A DNA stretch of 63,927 nt, from assembly GCA_938045805.1 (NCBI GenBank), contig CALIBL010000004.1:1-63927 (forward strand). The letters are read 5' to 3'. This document shows, piece by piece, positions 1 through 8,404 of the stretch; the first letter of the stretch is position 1; the number at the start of each line of letters is the position of its first letter. The notes under the pieces are model-generated. The model saw nothing but the letters and a program-made list of their open reading frames with translations, was not told the DNA's origin and did no database searches. A program made the translations under genes and the position numbers. This DNA comes from an uncultured Rubripirellula sp. GTDB taxonomy: Bacteria > Planctomycetota > Planctomycetia > Pirellulales > Pirellulaceae.

Positions 1-675
1 CTCATTCTCTTAAAGCCACTTTCGAAGGTTCCGGCGAAGCAAGGGGATGGAACACTATCCCCAGCTTCTTCCATCCTTCCGGTATCTCACGCTGGCGGTT
101 TGAAAATGTTCGAGCACGATCAATCGTACAAGTCGATTCGAAGCTGGATCGAAGATTACGCTGATGTGGTGCAGGGCAAGTATGTTTCAATCGATCAACT
201 ACCGACTGAAAAATGGAAACCGACCCAAAAGATTATTCGCATGTCAAAGATCCCAGAGACTCACCCAGTCGGAACTCCTGTGCAAATCTTTGTCCATCAC
301 AAGAACAACGAATTAAAACACCCAATCGCTTTTACTCAAGGAATCATTACCCCTCGTGGTTTCGTTAATGGCCCGCTTTACGAGATCCTTCGAGAAGACC
401 AAAACTCGGGTGATCCGAAAGAAAAAGAATCAGGACGGGATTCTTACGCAGCAGATGAGAACTCTTTGAATCAACAAGAATCAAATGCTGGAACCAACTT
501 GATCGCTGGGGAATATAGAATCCGCGTTTATATCGATCGTCAGCGAAAACTCGATGGCGATCCAGCAATCTATCTCGATGAAGAAGACTTTTTAGGTGAA
601 ATAACTCTGATGTCACAATGGAATCTCGGATTCCCGAACGCAACCATTTTTTCGGCGACTGATCTCAAGCGATAG
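1..675 (+). CDS. C-terminal part of a planctomycete cytochrome-type (PSCyt-like) protein, truncated by the window edge
   Basis: The reading frame is open from base 1, so this is the end of a longer gene; the ATG at 100 is probably internal. The visible part is 224 residues. Its start (an AGGLKMFE stretch followed by a RSWIEDYADV stretch) resembles the end of the heme-binding domain of planctomycete-specific cytochrome proteins. In those, a GG(K/L) motif precedes a helix with W-I-x-(D/N)-(Y/G). The rest looks like the beta-rich tail domain found after it, with a polar, low-complexity linker at about residues 130-160. No CxxCH motif lies in the visible part, so the heme site, if present, is upstream of the window. 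Such proteins are usually exported and encoded beside DUF1501 or DUF1552 proteins. The family call is from memory of sequence style and is moderate. Confidence 0.55.
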   Translation, partial: LILLKPLSKVPAKQGDGTLSPASSILPVSHAGGLKMFEHDQSYKSIRSWIEDYADVVQGKYVSIDQLPTEKWKPTQKIIRMSKIPETHPVGTPVQIFVHHKNNELKHPIAFTQGIITPRGFVNGPLYEILREDQNSGDPKEKESGRDSYAADENSLNQQESNAGTNLIAGEYRIRVYIDRQRKLDGDPAIYLDEEDFLGEITLMSQWNLGFPNATIFSATDLKR

Positions 676-824
676 CCAATTGTTTCTAAAGAAAGATTTC
701 ACACTTTGCGATCGATCACGCGTTCTCCGATCCCGATCCTATTGGCGAGGCGGGGAATCAATCGGATTCGTCATCTAGCTCCCTCACCAATTCGATTCTT
801 TGGTTTGCCCGGAACGGAGACATC

Positions 825-2264
825 ATGAAACACGACAAATACCCCTACTTCCTTGCGGGTAAAGCGGTCGTATCCGAAAAACAACTCCGAGTAACAGACA
901 AATTCTCAGGGCGCGTCGTCGCTTCGGTTTCACTAGCTACTTCTGACGTGATTGAAGTCGCATTGAAGGCAGCATCGAACGCAACACAAGCGATGAAAGA
1001 ACTGCCGCCCTACGACCGCAAGGCAATCCTGAACCACTGCGTGAAAAGGTTTAGAGAGCGATTTGAAGAACTGGCAATGGCACTCTGCATCGAAGCCGGA
1101 AAACCGATCAAGGATGCAAGAGGCGAGGTAACCCGCCTGATCGACACCTTTGAAATTGCAGCCGAAGAATCGGTACGCATTGGTGGAGAGGTGATGAATC
1201 TGGAAATTTCCCCGCGTGCTAAAGGTTATCGTGGCATGTATCAACGCGTCCCTGTTGGCGTCTGCTCGCTGATTACACCATTTAACTTCCCTTTAAACCT
1301 AGTCGCGCACAAAGTGGCTCCGGCGATCGCGACTGGATGCCCATTCATTCTAAAACCCGCAAGCCTCACCCCAATTGGCTCGTTGTTAATCGGCGAAATC
1401 CTTGCGGAAACCGAGCTTCCAGAAGGCGCGTTTTCCATCCTGCCAGCCAGCCGAAACGACGCGTTCGCCTTGACAACCGATGAACGAATCAAACTTCTCA
1501 GCTTCACCGGGTCACAAGATGTTGGGTGGGAACTGAAAAAGAAAGCTGGAAAAAAGAAAGTGGTTCTCGAACTTGGAGGTAATGCCGCATGCATCATCGA
1601 CCAAGATACTGATCTCGCAGACGCCACCAATCGACTCATCATTGGAGCCTTTTATCAGTCAGGACAAAGTTGCATTGGTGTCCAACGCATCATCATCCAC
1701 GCTGAAATCTACGACGAACTCAAACAAAGATTAATCGAGGCCACTCGTCAACTGGTGATCGGAGACCCGAAGGAGGAATCAACCTTCGTCGGACCCATGA
1801 TTTCAGAAACGGAAGCGAAAAGATTAGAGCGATGGATTATTGAAGCCGAACAACTCGGAGCAAAACGCCTCTGCGGGGGACATCGCAACATGTCCACCCT
1901 CGAACCGACATTAATGGAAAACGTCCCTAGGTCGGCAAATCTCTATGCGAGAGAGGCATTCGGCCCGGTCGCAATCCTGAGTCGTTTCGAGGAATTTGAC
2001 GACGCAATTGCAGAAGCAAACGACAGTGCGTTCGGCTTACAAGCCGGTGTCTTCACCCGTGATCTATACAAGGCTCAACAGGCATGGGATCAACTAGAAG
2101 TTGGTGGTGTCGTGATTGGAGACGTTCCGTCTTGGCGTGTCGACCACATGCCCTACGGTGGCATTAAAGATAGCGGACAAGGACGAGAAGGCATTCGATT
2201 CGCGATCGAAGACATGACCGAGATCCGCAATCTGATCATCCGCACGCCAACGGACGCCAACTAA
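825..2264 (+). CDS. NAD(P)-dependent aldehyde dehydrogenase
   Basis: A full-length ALDH-superfamily enzyme of 479 residues, which oxidises an aldehyde to the acid with NAD(P)+ in the cytoplasm. The nucleotide-binding region has TPFNFPLN near residue 151 and SFTGSQDVG near 226. The general-base motif LELGGN places the catalytic Glu at residue 249. The nucleophile motif GQSC places the catalytic Cys at residue 283. The C-terminal PYGGIKDSGQGREG motif and following helix are most like the non-phosphorylating glyceraldehyde-3-phosphate or lactaldehyde dehydrogenase branch, but the substrate cannot be fixed from sequence. It stands alone: the next gene starts 374 bases downstream, and the upstream gene is of a different type. 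There are no signs of damage or transfer. Confidence 0.93.
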   Translation: MKHDKYPYFLAGKAVVSEKQLRVTDKFSGRVVASVSLATSDVIEVALKAASNATQAMKELPPYDRKAILNHCVKRFRERFEELAMALCIEAGKPIKDARGEVTRLIDTFEIAAEESVRIGGEVMNLEISPRAKGYRGMYQRVPVGVCSLITPFNFPLNLVAHKVAPAIATGCPFILKPASLTPIGSLLIGEILAETELPEGAFSILPASRNDAFALTTDERIKLLSFTGSQDVGWELKKKAGKKKVVLELGGNAACIIDQDTDLADATNRLIIGAFYQSGQSCIGVQRIIIHAEIYDELKQRLIEATRQLVIGDPKEESTFVGPMISETEAKRLERWIIEAEQLGAKRLCGGHRNMSTLEPTLMENVPRSANLYAREAFGPVAILSRFEEFDDAIAEANDSAFGLQAGVFTRDLYKAQQAWDQLEVGGVVIGDVPSWRVDHMPYGGIKDSGQGREGIRFAIEDMTEIRNLIIRTPTDAN

Positions 2265-2638
2265 GATCACTATCTTCGAACCGAGGCGTTCATCACCAGA
2301 GCGACACCTGCCACTTGTCTAAAACAATCAAAGACCATCTCAAAACACTGGCAATGTTCCGGCTGTCCAATCAAACAAAAAAATTGGATAGATCAAATCG
2401 ATACTTTTTGCAGCACCGCTCCTTTAATGATCCATCCCGTCATCACTCGTGAGCCATGAAGCCTCGTCAACCTGATGACTCTGGGTCAGCAAATGCAGGG
2501 CAGAAACCGACAACTCCTTCTGCCTCATGCAATTCCTATCGCCAGAGACAATCAAGGAGCAATGCACCAAGTGGAATCTACCGACGTTGAAAAACGGGTG
2601 CAACATTCACTTTCAATTGAACATGAAGGAAACAATTC
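2265..2638. other. Intergenic gap, 374 bases
   Basis: No convincing gene, RNA or strong hairpin is visible. Short open frames on both strands lack coding character. The last part contains a GAAGGA purine tract about 6 bases before the ATG of the DUF1559 gene at 2639, a plausible ribosome binding site. Confidence 0.5.
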
Positions 2639-3919
2639 ATGGGTTCAAAACGTCCGGCTTTCACACTCGTTGAGCTACTAGTCGTTATCGCCATTATCGG
2701 CATCATGGTGGGCCTTCTGCTACCTGCTGTCCAAGCTGCTCGCGAAGCTGCAAGACGGATGTCATGCAGCAACAATTTCAAGCAGATTGGACTAGCAGTA
2801 CACAATTATCACAGTTCATTTAAACAACTGCCTCAAAATGGAACCGGTACCACCCGCTCCATGGCTGGGAACGTCACCTATGACGGCAACCGGCTTTTCC
2901 TTAGCTGGCTTGTCCCCATTACGCCATTCGTGGAGCAACAAGCATTGTGGGAAAAAATTTCCAACCAAAGCACCGAAGTGACCCCCGGCTACACCAACCC
3001 AGGCACGTTGACTTACAACGGCATTGCGATGTGGCCGGCGATGGGTCCGTGTCCGTGGACACGGCAGTACGCACCTTGGGAAACAGAGATTCCAACTTAT
3101 CGCTGCCCAAGTGACCCGGGCTACGGTCTGCCAGCTCATGGGCGCACTAACTATGCAGCGAGTGTTGGTGATGCAATGGACCGAGTCGAATACGGTGGAA
3201 CCAGTGAATGGGGATACTTCAACAATGACAAAGCGAATGGACGCACAAATTTAGACTGGATGGCAACACGCTCCAGAGCAGCATGTCGTGGTATGTTCTG
3301 GAACCGACGTCCCAGTAAATTCCGCGACGTCTTAGACGGGCTGGCCAATACCGTGATGGCTGGAGAAATTGCTACATCACTGGGTGCGAGGGAAGTCAAA
3401 GCTGACTGGGTTCGAAACTTCGCATCAAACGACCCCTATAGTCCTTCAAACCTCCAATCCAATCCTAGCCTCTGCAAGACCGGACCGCACATCGACCCCG
3501 AGCGTCCCGCCTTCTACTCGATCACCGCATCGATGTATGGTTCGGGTAGTGATCAGGGACGAGGATACCGCTGGGCCGATTACCGACTCCCTTACGCCTC
3601 CTTTAACACAATTCTTCCACCGAATAGTCCAAGCTGCATGCTAGGGAACGGCGACTATAGCGAAGGTGTTTTCTCGGCGGGAAGTCGACATCAAGGCGGT
3701 GCACACATCCTTATGGGTGATGGTGCAGTCACATTCATCACCGATAGCATCGATGCCGGTGATGCAACACTGCCTCCGATTGAACGCGGCAGCGACGCGA
3801 TGCCAGCTTGGTCGGGTACTCAAGGAAGTGAACCCGGAGCAAAAAGCCCCTACGGCCTGTGGGGAGCACTCGGAACACGCGCTGCAAGAGAGACGATTCA
3901 AGGACAGTTCAATCAGTAA
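2639..3919 (+). CDS. DUF1559 (SBP_bac_10) family pilin-like exported protein
   Basis: A protein of 426 residues. Its N-terminus is a type IV pilin/pseudopilin prepilin signal: a short basic leader, the FTLVELLVVIAIIG processing and membrane motif at residues 8-21, and a hydrophobic helix to about residue 31. AAREAARRMSCSNNFKQIGLAVHNYH at residues 34-59 is the hallmark start of planctomycete DUF1559 proteins. The tail has the family's H-x(n)-DG motif (RHQGGAHILMGDGAVTF). Planctomycetes encode large numbers of these paralogues; their role is unproven, with surface fibres or secretion pseudopilins suggested. It is flanked by its own 3' hairpin at 3955 and appears monocistronic. Confidence 0.93.
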   Translation: MGSKRPAFTLVELLVVIAIIGIMVGLLLPAVQAAREAARRMSCSNNFKQIGLAVHNYHSSFKQLPQNGTGTTRSMAGNVTYDGNRLFLSWLVPITPFVEQQALWEKISNQSTEVTPGYTNPGTLTYNGIAMWPAMGPCPWTRQYAPWETEIPTYRCPSDPGYGLPAHGRTNYAASVGDAMDRVEYGGTSEWGYFNNDKANGRTNLDWMATRSRAACRGMFWNRRPSKFRDVLDGLANTVMAGEIATSLGAREVKADWVRNFASNDPYSPSNLQSNPSLCKTGPHIDPERPAFYSITASMYGSGSDQGRGYRWADYRLPYASFNTILPPNSPSCMLGNGDYSEGVFSAGSRHQGGAHILMGDGAVTFITDSIDAGDATLPPIERGSDAMPAWSGTQGSEPGAKSPYGLWGALGTRAARETIQGQFNQ

Positions 3920-3954
3920 ACGTTCAGAATCCAACACTAAAAATATTTCAATCA

Positions 3955-3983
3955 CGCTACAGTTAATGACATTAACTGTAGCG
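3955..3983. terminator. Perfect 13-bp inverted repeat, likely bidirectional terminator
   Basis: The arms 3955-3967 and 3971-3983 are exact reverse complements around a GAC triloop. The hairpin lies 35 bases after the DUF1559 stop and is followed by TTTATCATT on the plus strand. It also sits downstream of the convergent ThuA gene (stop at 4047), so it may end both transcripts. Confidence 0.7.
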
Positions 3984-4046
3984 TTTATCATTCAGGGACG
4001 ATCCCTCGACTTTTGGATCAGACTCCGAATCAACGCTATACAACAG

Positions 4047-4886
4047 TCACTTAAGCTCGCTGTCCGTCAGTCGATCACAACTCCAGAGCAAACCTCTCGT
4101 CACTAAGTCCAAGTATCGGGAATCGGCGACTGTCGCATTATTGTGACCGAGCGTCGTCGCAAAAACCTTCGTTGATTCGTGATAGAGATTGGTCCACACC
4201 ACAACACAATCCTCAACACGAAGAGATCCGTCCCGCTTCGTGATCGATTGACTCCCTCGTGCCAACAGCTTTGCCGTATCTAAGAGTTTACCAGCACTGT
4301 TGTTATAGAGTTCTTCGTTCTCAGTCATCCAATCCAATCCTTTCATCGGATCGGTGATGGGATGCCCTGTTTTGGACCACTCAATTTTAATCGGCACTTG
4401 AGGCCCGTGACCCGTTGTCTGTAGCCCCGTGAATTCAAACCAGGGGGTGACGCCGGGGTAGCCCTCTGTTCGGTAACTATGCATTCCACAGTGCAAAATG
4501 ACCGCAGGAAGTCCAGACTGGTGGGGGCTCAATATTCTGTTCACCAAGGCGATGTCTTTGACATCCGATGAGCACTCGTCGTGGATCACCACATCGAAAC
4601 CCTTTGCCCAATCAAGAGATTCATAAACCGGATTGAGGTGACTCGTGCTCGTATCTGGATCATAGGCGATCGTTACCTGAACATTCGCTCTCGATTCGAT
4701 GCCCTCCTTCAACAACTTAGCTTGCGTCTTGTAGTCGTGGCAGCAGCCACCAAGTACCAAGAGCGCTTTGAGCGGCCGACTCCGAATTTCCTCCGCCTCG
4801 CAAGGCGAAGCGGAAGGTGAAACACTTATTAGGCCTGCGAAGGCAACCCAAACAACGCATGCAGTCAACCGAGGGTAAAAAAACAT
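4047..4886 (-). CDS. Secreted ThuA-like domain protein
   Basis: A protein of 279 residues with a signal peptide (hydrophobic residues about 8-25, cleavage near SPCEAEE). The mature part begins with LKALLVLGGCCHDY, the first strand and turn of the ThuA fold, a class I glutamine-amidotransferase-like domain. It continues with FDVVIHDECSSD and AVILHCGMHSYR, the position of the nucleophile elbow in related folds, then HPITDPM and the ENEELYNN stretch typical of planctomycete ThuA proteins. Members are often encoded with glycoside or heme proteins and are thought to act on sugars, but no reaction is established. It is transcribed convergently with the DUF1559 gene and divergently from the methyltransferase. 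Confidence 0.88.
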   Translation of the reverse strand: MFFYPRLTACVVWVAFAGLISVSPSASPCEAEEIRSRPLKALLVLGGCCHDYKTQAKLLKEGIESRANVQVTIAYDPDTSTSHLNPVYESLDWAKGFDVVIHDECSSDVKDIALVNRILSPHQSGLPAVILHCGMHSYRTEGYPGVTPWFEFTGLQTTGHGPQVPIKIEWSKTGHPITDPMKGLDWMTENEELYNNSAGKLLDTAKLLARGSQSITKRDGSLRVEDCVVVWTNLYHESTKVFATTLGHNNATVADSRYLDLVTRGLLWSCDRLTDSELK

Positions 4887-5127
4887 CGATGGCTCCTCTC
4901 AGCTTGAGCGAGGTCTATTCGTTTAATTCTGAGGCTCACGAATTGCGTGCACACGCGTCCAAAGTGCAAGCCCCGCGTATGGTACCATTTCCGCGACCTC
5001 TGCATCCGGCCGGCGACCACACCTACAAAACCCAACTCAATACCTGTACAACTCCTACTCGGAGCGACAGTCACCACCGCTCCCAGAATGCCGATGGCGA
5101 TCGAGTCACCCAGAACCAAGTGGTTGC

Positions 5128-5778
5128 ATGCTTAGCCCTAAACTCTACAAAAACAGCCACGCCTACGATCTATTCATGCGTGTGTTCGGTTTTGAAGCGA
5201 GCGTGGAACGATTCCTCCGATCCGCCAACATCCCCCCTCTTGAGAACGGAAGCATTCTTGATAACGGATGTGGATCAGGCACGATTGGTATCCATTTCTT
5301 ACAAGCATCTAAGCAAACAAGATTACTCTCCACCGACCTAGAACCAAACTTTCTCGACGCTGCAATCAAGAAAGCGAAGCGGCGAGGAATAGAAGAGGAA
5401 TCAATGTCTGTGGGAGTCGCGAATATCACCGCGCCTGACCAAGTCGAAACCCTTGATGGACAAAAGTACTCTTTGGCTCCTGAAACTTTCAACCTCGTGT
5501 GCATTGGCGCCGTGCTTGGATATTCGCAAGATCCGGCTGAGAGCCTTCGCACGCTCATCCGCCTACTTGCGCCGGGCGGTTTCCTCTTCAATCTAGAGAT
5601 GTGTGAAACCGCTTTGGGAAAATACGTCTGCCAACGCTATCACTACAACAACATCAGCGTTGCAGAGATGAAAGCCATTCTGAGCGATGAAGGATGCTCG
5701 GTGTCGCAGATTACAATGAGCCTAAGATACTTTCCCTCCTGCATGACTCGCACCGCGTTGATTGCAAAAAAGCTGTAA
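5128..5778 (+). CDS. Class I SAM-dependent methyltransferase
   Basis: A protein of 216 residues. Motif I of the Rossmann-like fold is ILDNGCGSGTIG at about residues 43-54; the acidic residue closing strand 2 lies in LLSTDLEP near 68-75. NLVCIGAVLGYS is motif IV, and LAPGGFLFNLE is the post-motif region at the C-terminal side. It transfers a methyl group from S-adenosylmethionine, but the acceptor cannot be told from sequence. It is followed on the same strand, 99 bases later, by the di-heme peroxidase gene; no functional link is evident. The 241 bases upstream separate it from the divergent ThuA gene and should contain both promoters. Confidence 0.85.
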   Translation: MLSPKLYKNSHAYDLFMRVFGFEASVERFLRSANIPPLENGSILDNGCGSGTIGIHFLQASKQTRLLSTDLEPNFLDAAIKKAKRRGIEEESMSVGVANITAPDQVETLDGQKYSLAPETFNLVCIGAVLGYSQDPAESLRTLIRLLAPGGFLFNLEMCETALGKYVCQRYHYNNISVAEMKAILSDEGCSVSQITMSLRYFPSCMTRTALIAKKL

Positions 5779-5877
5779 CCGAAGGTCTTCATCGACACAG
5801 ATAAGGATTAGGGTCTGCGACCGTTGACTGCTGCTATCACCTCTTGAAAGCGTTACATTTGAGAGGCCCACACCACG

Positions 5878-7242
5878 ATGTTGTTTTTCAGAATACGCAT
5901 GAAAATCACCAAGCAATTCCAACAACTTGTCACGCGAAACGTGCTTGGAATTCAAATCAAGCGATGTCGAGATGTGTTACTAAGCATCTTACATTTTGTT
6001 CGGCTGAATCGATGCTTCCTCGCTGCGGTCTTCTCCATTCTCGTAATAGACTCTGCTTTACCGGCAGACTATCCGCAAGATCGAGAGGTTCGGCAGGAAC
6101 AGGACCAAGCAACATCTCAATCGATGGAAAAATCCATTGGCTTTCAGATCGGTAAAGCCATCTTCTTGGACACCAACCTCTCCAACCCACCGGGGCAGGC
6201 CTGCATCTCGTGCCACCTTCCACAATACGCCTTTGCTGACCCGAGGCCATTATCCATCGGTGCGATTAAAGAACGTCAAGGGACTCGCAACGCACCATCA
6301 CTGATGTACGCAGCATTGATTCCATCCTTTGCTTACGACGATTTCTTCACACCTGACGGCGACGAAATCTATGCCTACGAAGGCGGGTTGTTCTGGGACG
6401 GCAGCGCACGAGACTTGTTTGAACAAGTCCAAAAGCCATTCTTCCATCCCAACGAAATGAACCTCAAGGATATACACGATTTCGCTCAACGACTTCGTCA
6501 ATCCAGGTACTCGAATGAACTGAGACAACTTGTCGGCGATATCGACTGGGTGAACGATCAGGCTGTGACCTACCAAGCTTACCTTGCATTAGTGACCTTT
6601 CTTCGCAGCCCAATTTTCCGGCCCTTTGATTCCAAATTTGATCGATACCTCGCTGGGGATCTGGAATCGCTCAATGCAAAAGAAAAAAGAGGAATGCAGA
6701 TCTACATCAACGGGGGAAAATGCAACGACTGTCATCCGCTCAGTGCAAGACATTGGGACCAACCTTTGTTGAGTGATTTCGGTTTCGACAATCTTGGTGT
6801 CCCATCCGTTGGCAAACCGGACGGCGGACTCGGCGTGCACACCGGCAACAGAGAAGAACTCGGGCAATTCCGATCACCATCTCTGCGGAATGTAGCGATC
6901 ACGGCACCCTACATGCACAATGGTTCTTTGAAAACACTCCGCGAAGTGATCGAGTTCTACAATGATCGCGACACCCCAAAAAGTCGATGGAAACAAACCG
7001 ACTTCCCCGAAACCGTCAACCGAGACGATCTGGGTAACCTCAAGCTAAATGATCTTGAGATCGATGACCTCATCGCATTCCTTCATTGCTTCACCGATCA
7101 GTGCATCGAGAATATGCGGGAGGGAGAGCGATTCCCTGTGCCACCGAAAGGAACCCCGTCCACCGAAGAGAAGTCACTGTACTTTCCGGGATGGACGCAG
7201 CGTCTACATCGCAGCTTTGAGCACAGAACGGTTCAAGATTGA
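5878..7242 (+). CDS. Di-heme cytochrome c peroxidase (CcpA/MauG family)
   Basis: A protein of 454 residues with a hydrophobic export segment near residues 46-62, so periplasmic or membrane-anchored. There are two c-type heme sites: C109-I-S-C112-H113 and C282-N-D-C285-H286. Between and after them are the family landmarks RQGTRNAPSLMY, a WDGSARDL stretch, KPFFHPNEM and GQFRSPSLRNVAITAPYMHNGS, the last supplying the distal ligand region of the low-potential heme domain. Classical members reduce hydrogen peroxide with electrons from small cytochromes; MauG relatives oxidise protein side chains. Two starts, 5878 or the ATG at 5899, are possible. The N-terminal region before the membrane segment is longer and more basic than usual, which favours the later start. 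Confidence 0.92.
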   Translation: MLFFRIRMKITKQFQQLVTRNVLGIQIKRCRDVLLSILHFVRLNRCFLAAVFSILVIDSALPADYPQDREVRQEQDQATSQSMEKSIGFQIGKAIFLDTNLSNPPGQACISCHLPQYAFADPRPLSIGAIKERQGTRNAPSLMYAALIPSFAYDDFFTPDGDEIYAYEGGLFWDGSARDLFEQVQKPFFHPNEMNLKDIHDFAQRLRQSRYSNELRQLVGDIDWVNDQAVTYQAYLALVTFLRSPIFRPFDSKFDRYLAGDLESLNAKEKRGMQIYINGGKCNDCHPLSARHWDQPLLSDFGFDNLGVPSVGKPDGGLGVHTGNREELGQFRSPSLRNVAITAPYMHNGSLKTLREVIEFYNDRDTPKSRWKQTDFPETVNRDDLGNLKLNDLEIDDLIAFLHCFTDQCIENMREGERFPVPPKGTPSTEEKSLYFPGWTQRLHRSFEHRTVQD

Positions 7243-7400
7243 ACCGGAACGCAAACGAAGTTGGACATCCAACTTGAGAAGGGACCTCAAAACCGCCACA
7301 ATCTCCCGTGTTCAAGGAACCAACGAACCAATAGCATCCGGGTGGTTCCCCAGCAGCACCATTCATTTCTCCAATTCAAAGAAAGACAGCGAACGGCACC

Positions 7401-8384
7401 ATGACAAAGCGACTCATCAACTCAAACCGACGTCACTTCCTCGGGCAAGTTAGCTCCGCAGCGGGCGGAATCCTCCTCGCCACGAATGCGCAAGTTCAAG
7501 CGGCCGGAATGTTGCGACGTGATCGTGAACCCTTTCAGATCTCACTTGCCCAATGGACGCTCGTCCGCGAATTGAGAAGCGGTAAGATTGACAACCTCGA
7601 TTTCGCAAAGGTTGCCCACGATCATGGAATTCTTGCAATTGAATATGTCAATCAGTTTTTCATGGATAAAGCAAAGGACGAGCCATATCTCGAAGAAATG
7701 AAAAAGCGAGCTGATGACCTCGGAGTCACCAATGTTCTCATTATGTGTGACAACGAAGGGAATCTTGGTGACCCGAACAAGTCAAAGAGAATCCAAGCAG
7801 TTGATAATCATCGTAAGTGGATCGATGCTGCAAAGGCATTGGACTGCCATTCCATTCGCGTCAACGCTCGCAGTGCAGGTTCGTGGGACGAGCAAGTGAA
7901 ACTCGCAGCGGATGGATTGCGACGCCTAAGTGAACTAGGTGCTCAGCATGGCATTGATGTGATCGTTGAAAACCACGGAGGCTTATCAAGCAACGCCGAT
8001 TGGCTCGCGGAAGTCATGCAAACAGTGAATCATTCGAATTGCGGCACACTTCCTGACACAGGGAACTTCAGAATCAGCAATGATGAGACCTATGACTCGT
8101 ACGATGGTGTCAGAAAACTGATGCCCTGGGCAAAAGGCGTTTCCATCAAAGACAAAGTATGGGATGCCGAGGGTAACCAAGGCGACTTGGACTTCACCCG
8201 CATGATGCAAATCGTGGTCAATGCAGGATACAGTGGATACTGCGGTATCGAATTTGGCGGATACGAGGGCCTTAATGACGCGCGCACAGCGTTAGAGATT
8301 GCGAGAAACGAGATCGAATCTCCCAAAGCTGGTCGAGGACTTAGGCAGATCATTCAAGGGATGCGTCCGCGAAAAACCTCCTGA
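7401..8384 (+). CDS. Tat-exported sugar phosphate isomerase/epimerase (AP-endonuclease-2-like TIM barrel)
   Basis: A protein of 327 residues. The N-terminus has a twin-arginine signal (NRRHFLGQ, then a mildly hydrophobic stretch to about residue 30). The mature protein is an xylose-isomerase-like TIM barrel with an IEYVNQ strand, TNVLIMCDNEG, VIVENHGG (metal-ligand Glu/His strand), PDTGNF and GIEFGGYEG. Such proteins in planctomycetes carry out isomerisation or epimerisation of sugars or inositols, or have unknown carbohydrate roles, often outside the cytoplasm. Its stop is 20 bases from the end of the convergent VanX-fusion gene. A second member of the superfamily lies at 12492 but shares only the general fold. 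Confidence 0.88.
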   Translation: MTKRLINSNRRHFLGQVSSAAGGILLATNAQVQAAGMLRRDREPFQISLAQWTLVRELRSGKIDNLDFAKVAHDHGILAIEYVNQFFMDKAKDEPYLEEMKKRADDLGVTNVLIMCDNEGNLGDPNKSKRIQAVDNHRKWIDAAKALDCHSIRVNARSAGSWDEQVKLAADGLRRLSELGAQHGIDVIVENHGGLSSNADWLAEVMQTVNHSNCGTLPDTGNFRISNDETYDSYDGVRKLMPWAKGVSIKDKVWDAEGNQGDLDFTRMMQIVVNAGYSGYCGIEFGGYEGLNDARTALEIARNEIESPKAGRGLRQIIQGMRPRKTS

Positions 8385-8404
8385 ATGACCTTTTAACCGG
8401 TAAG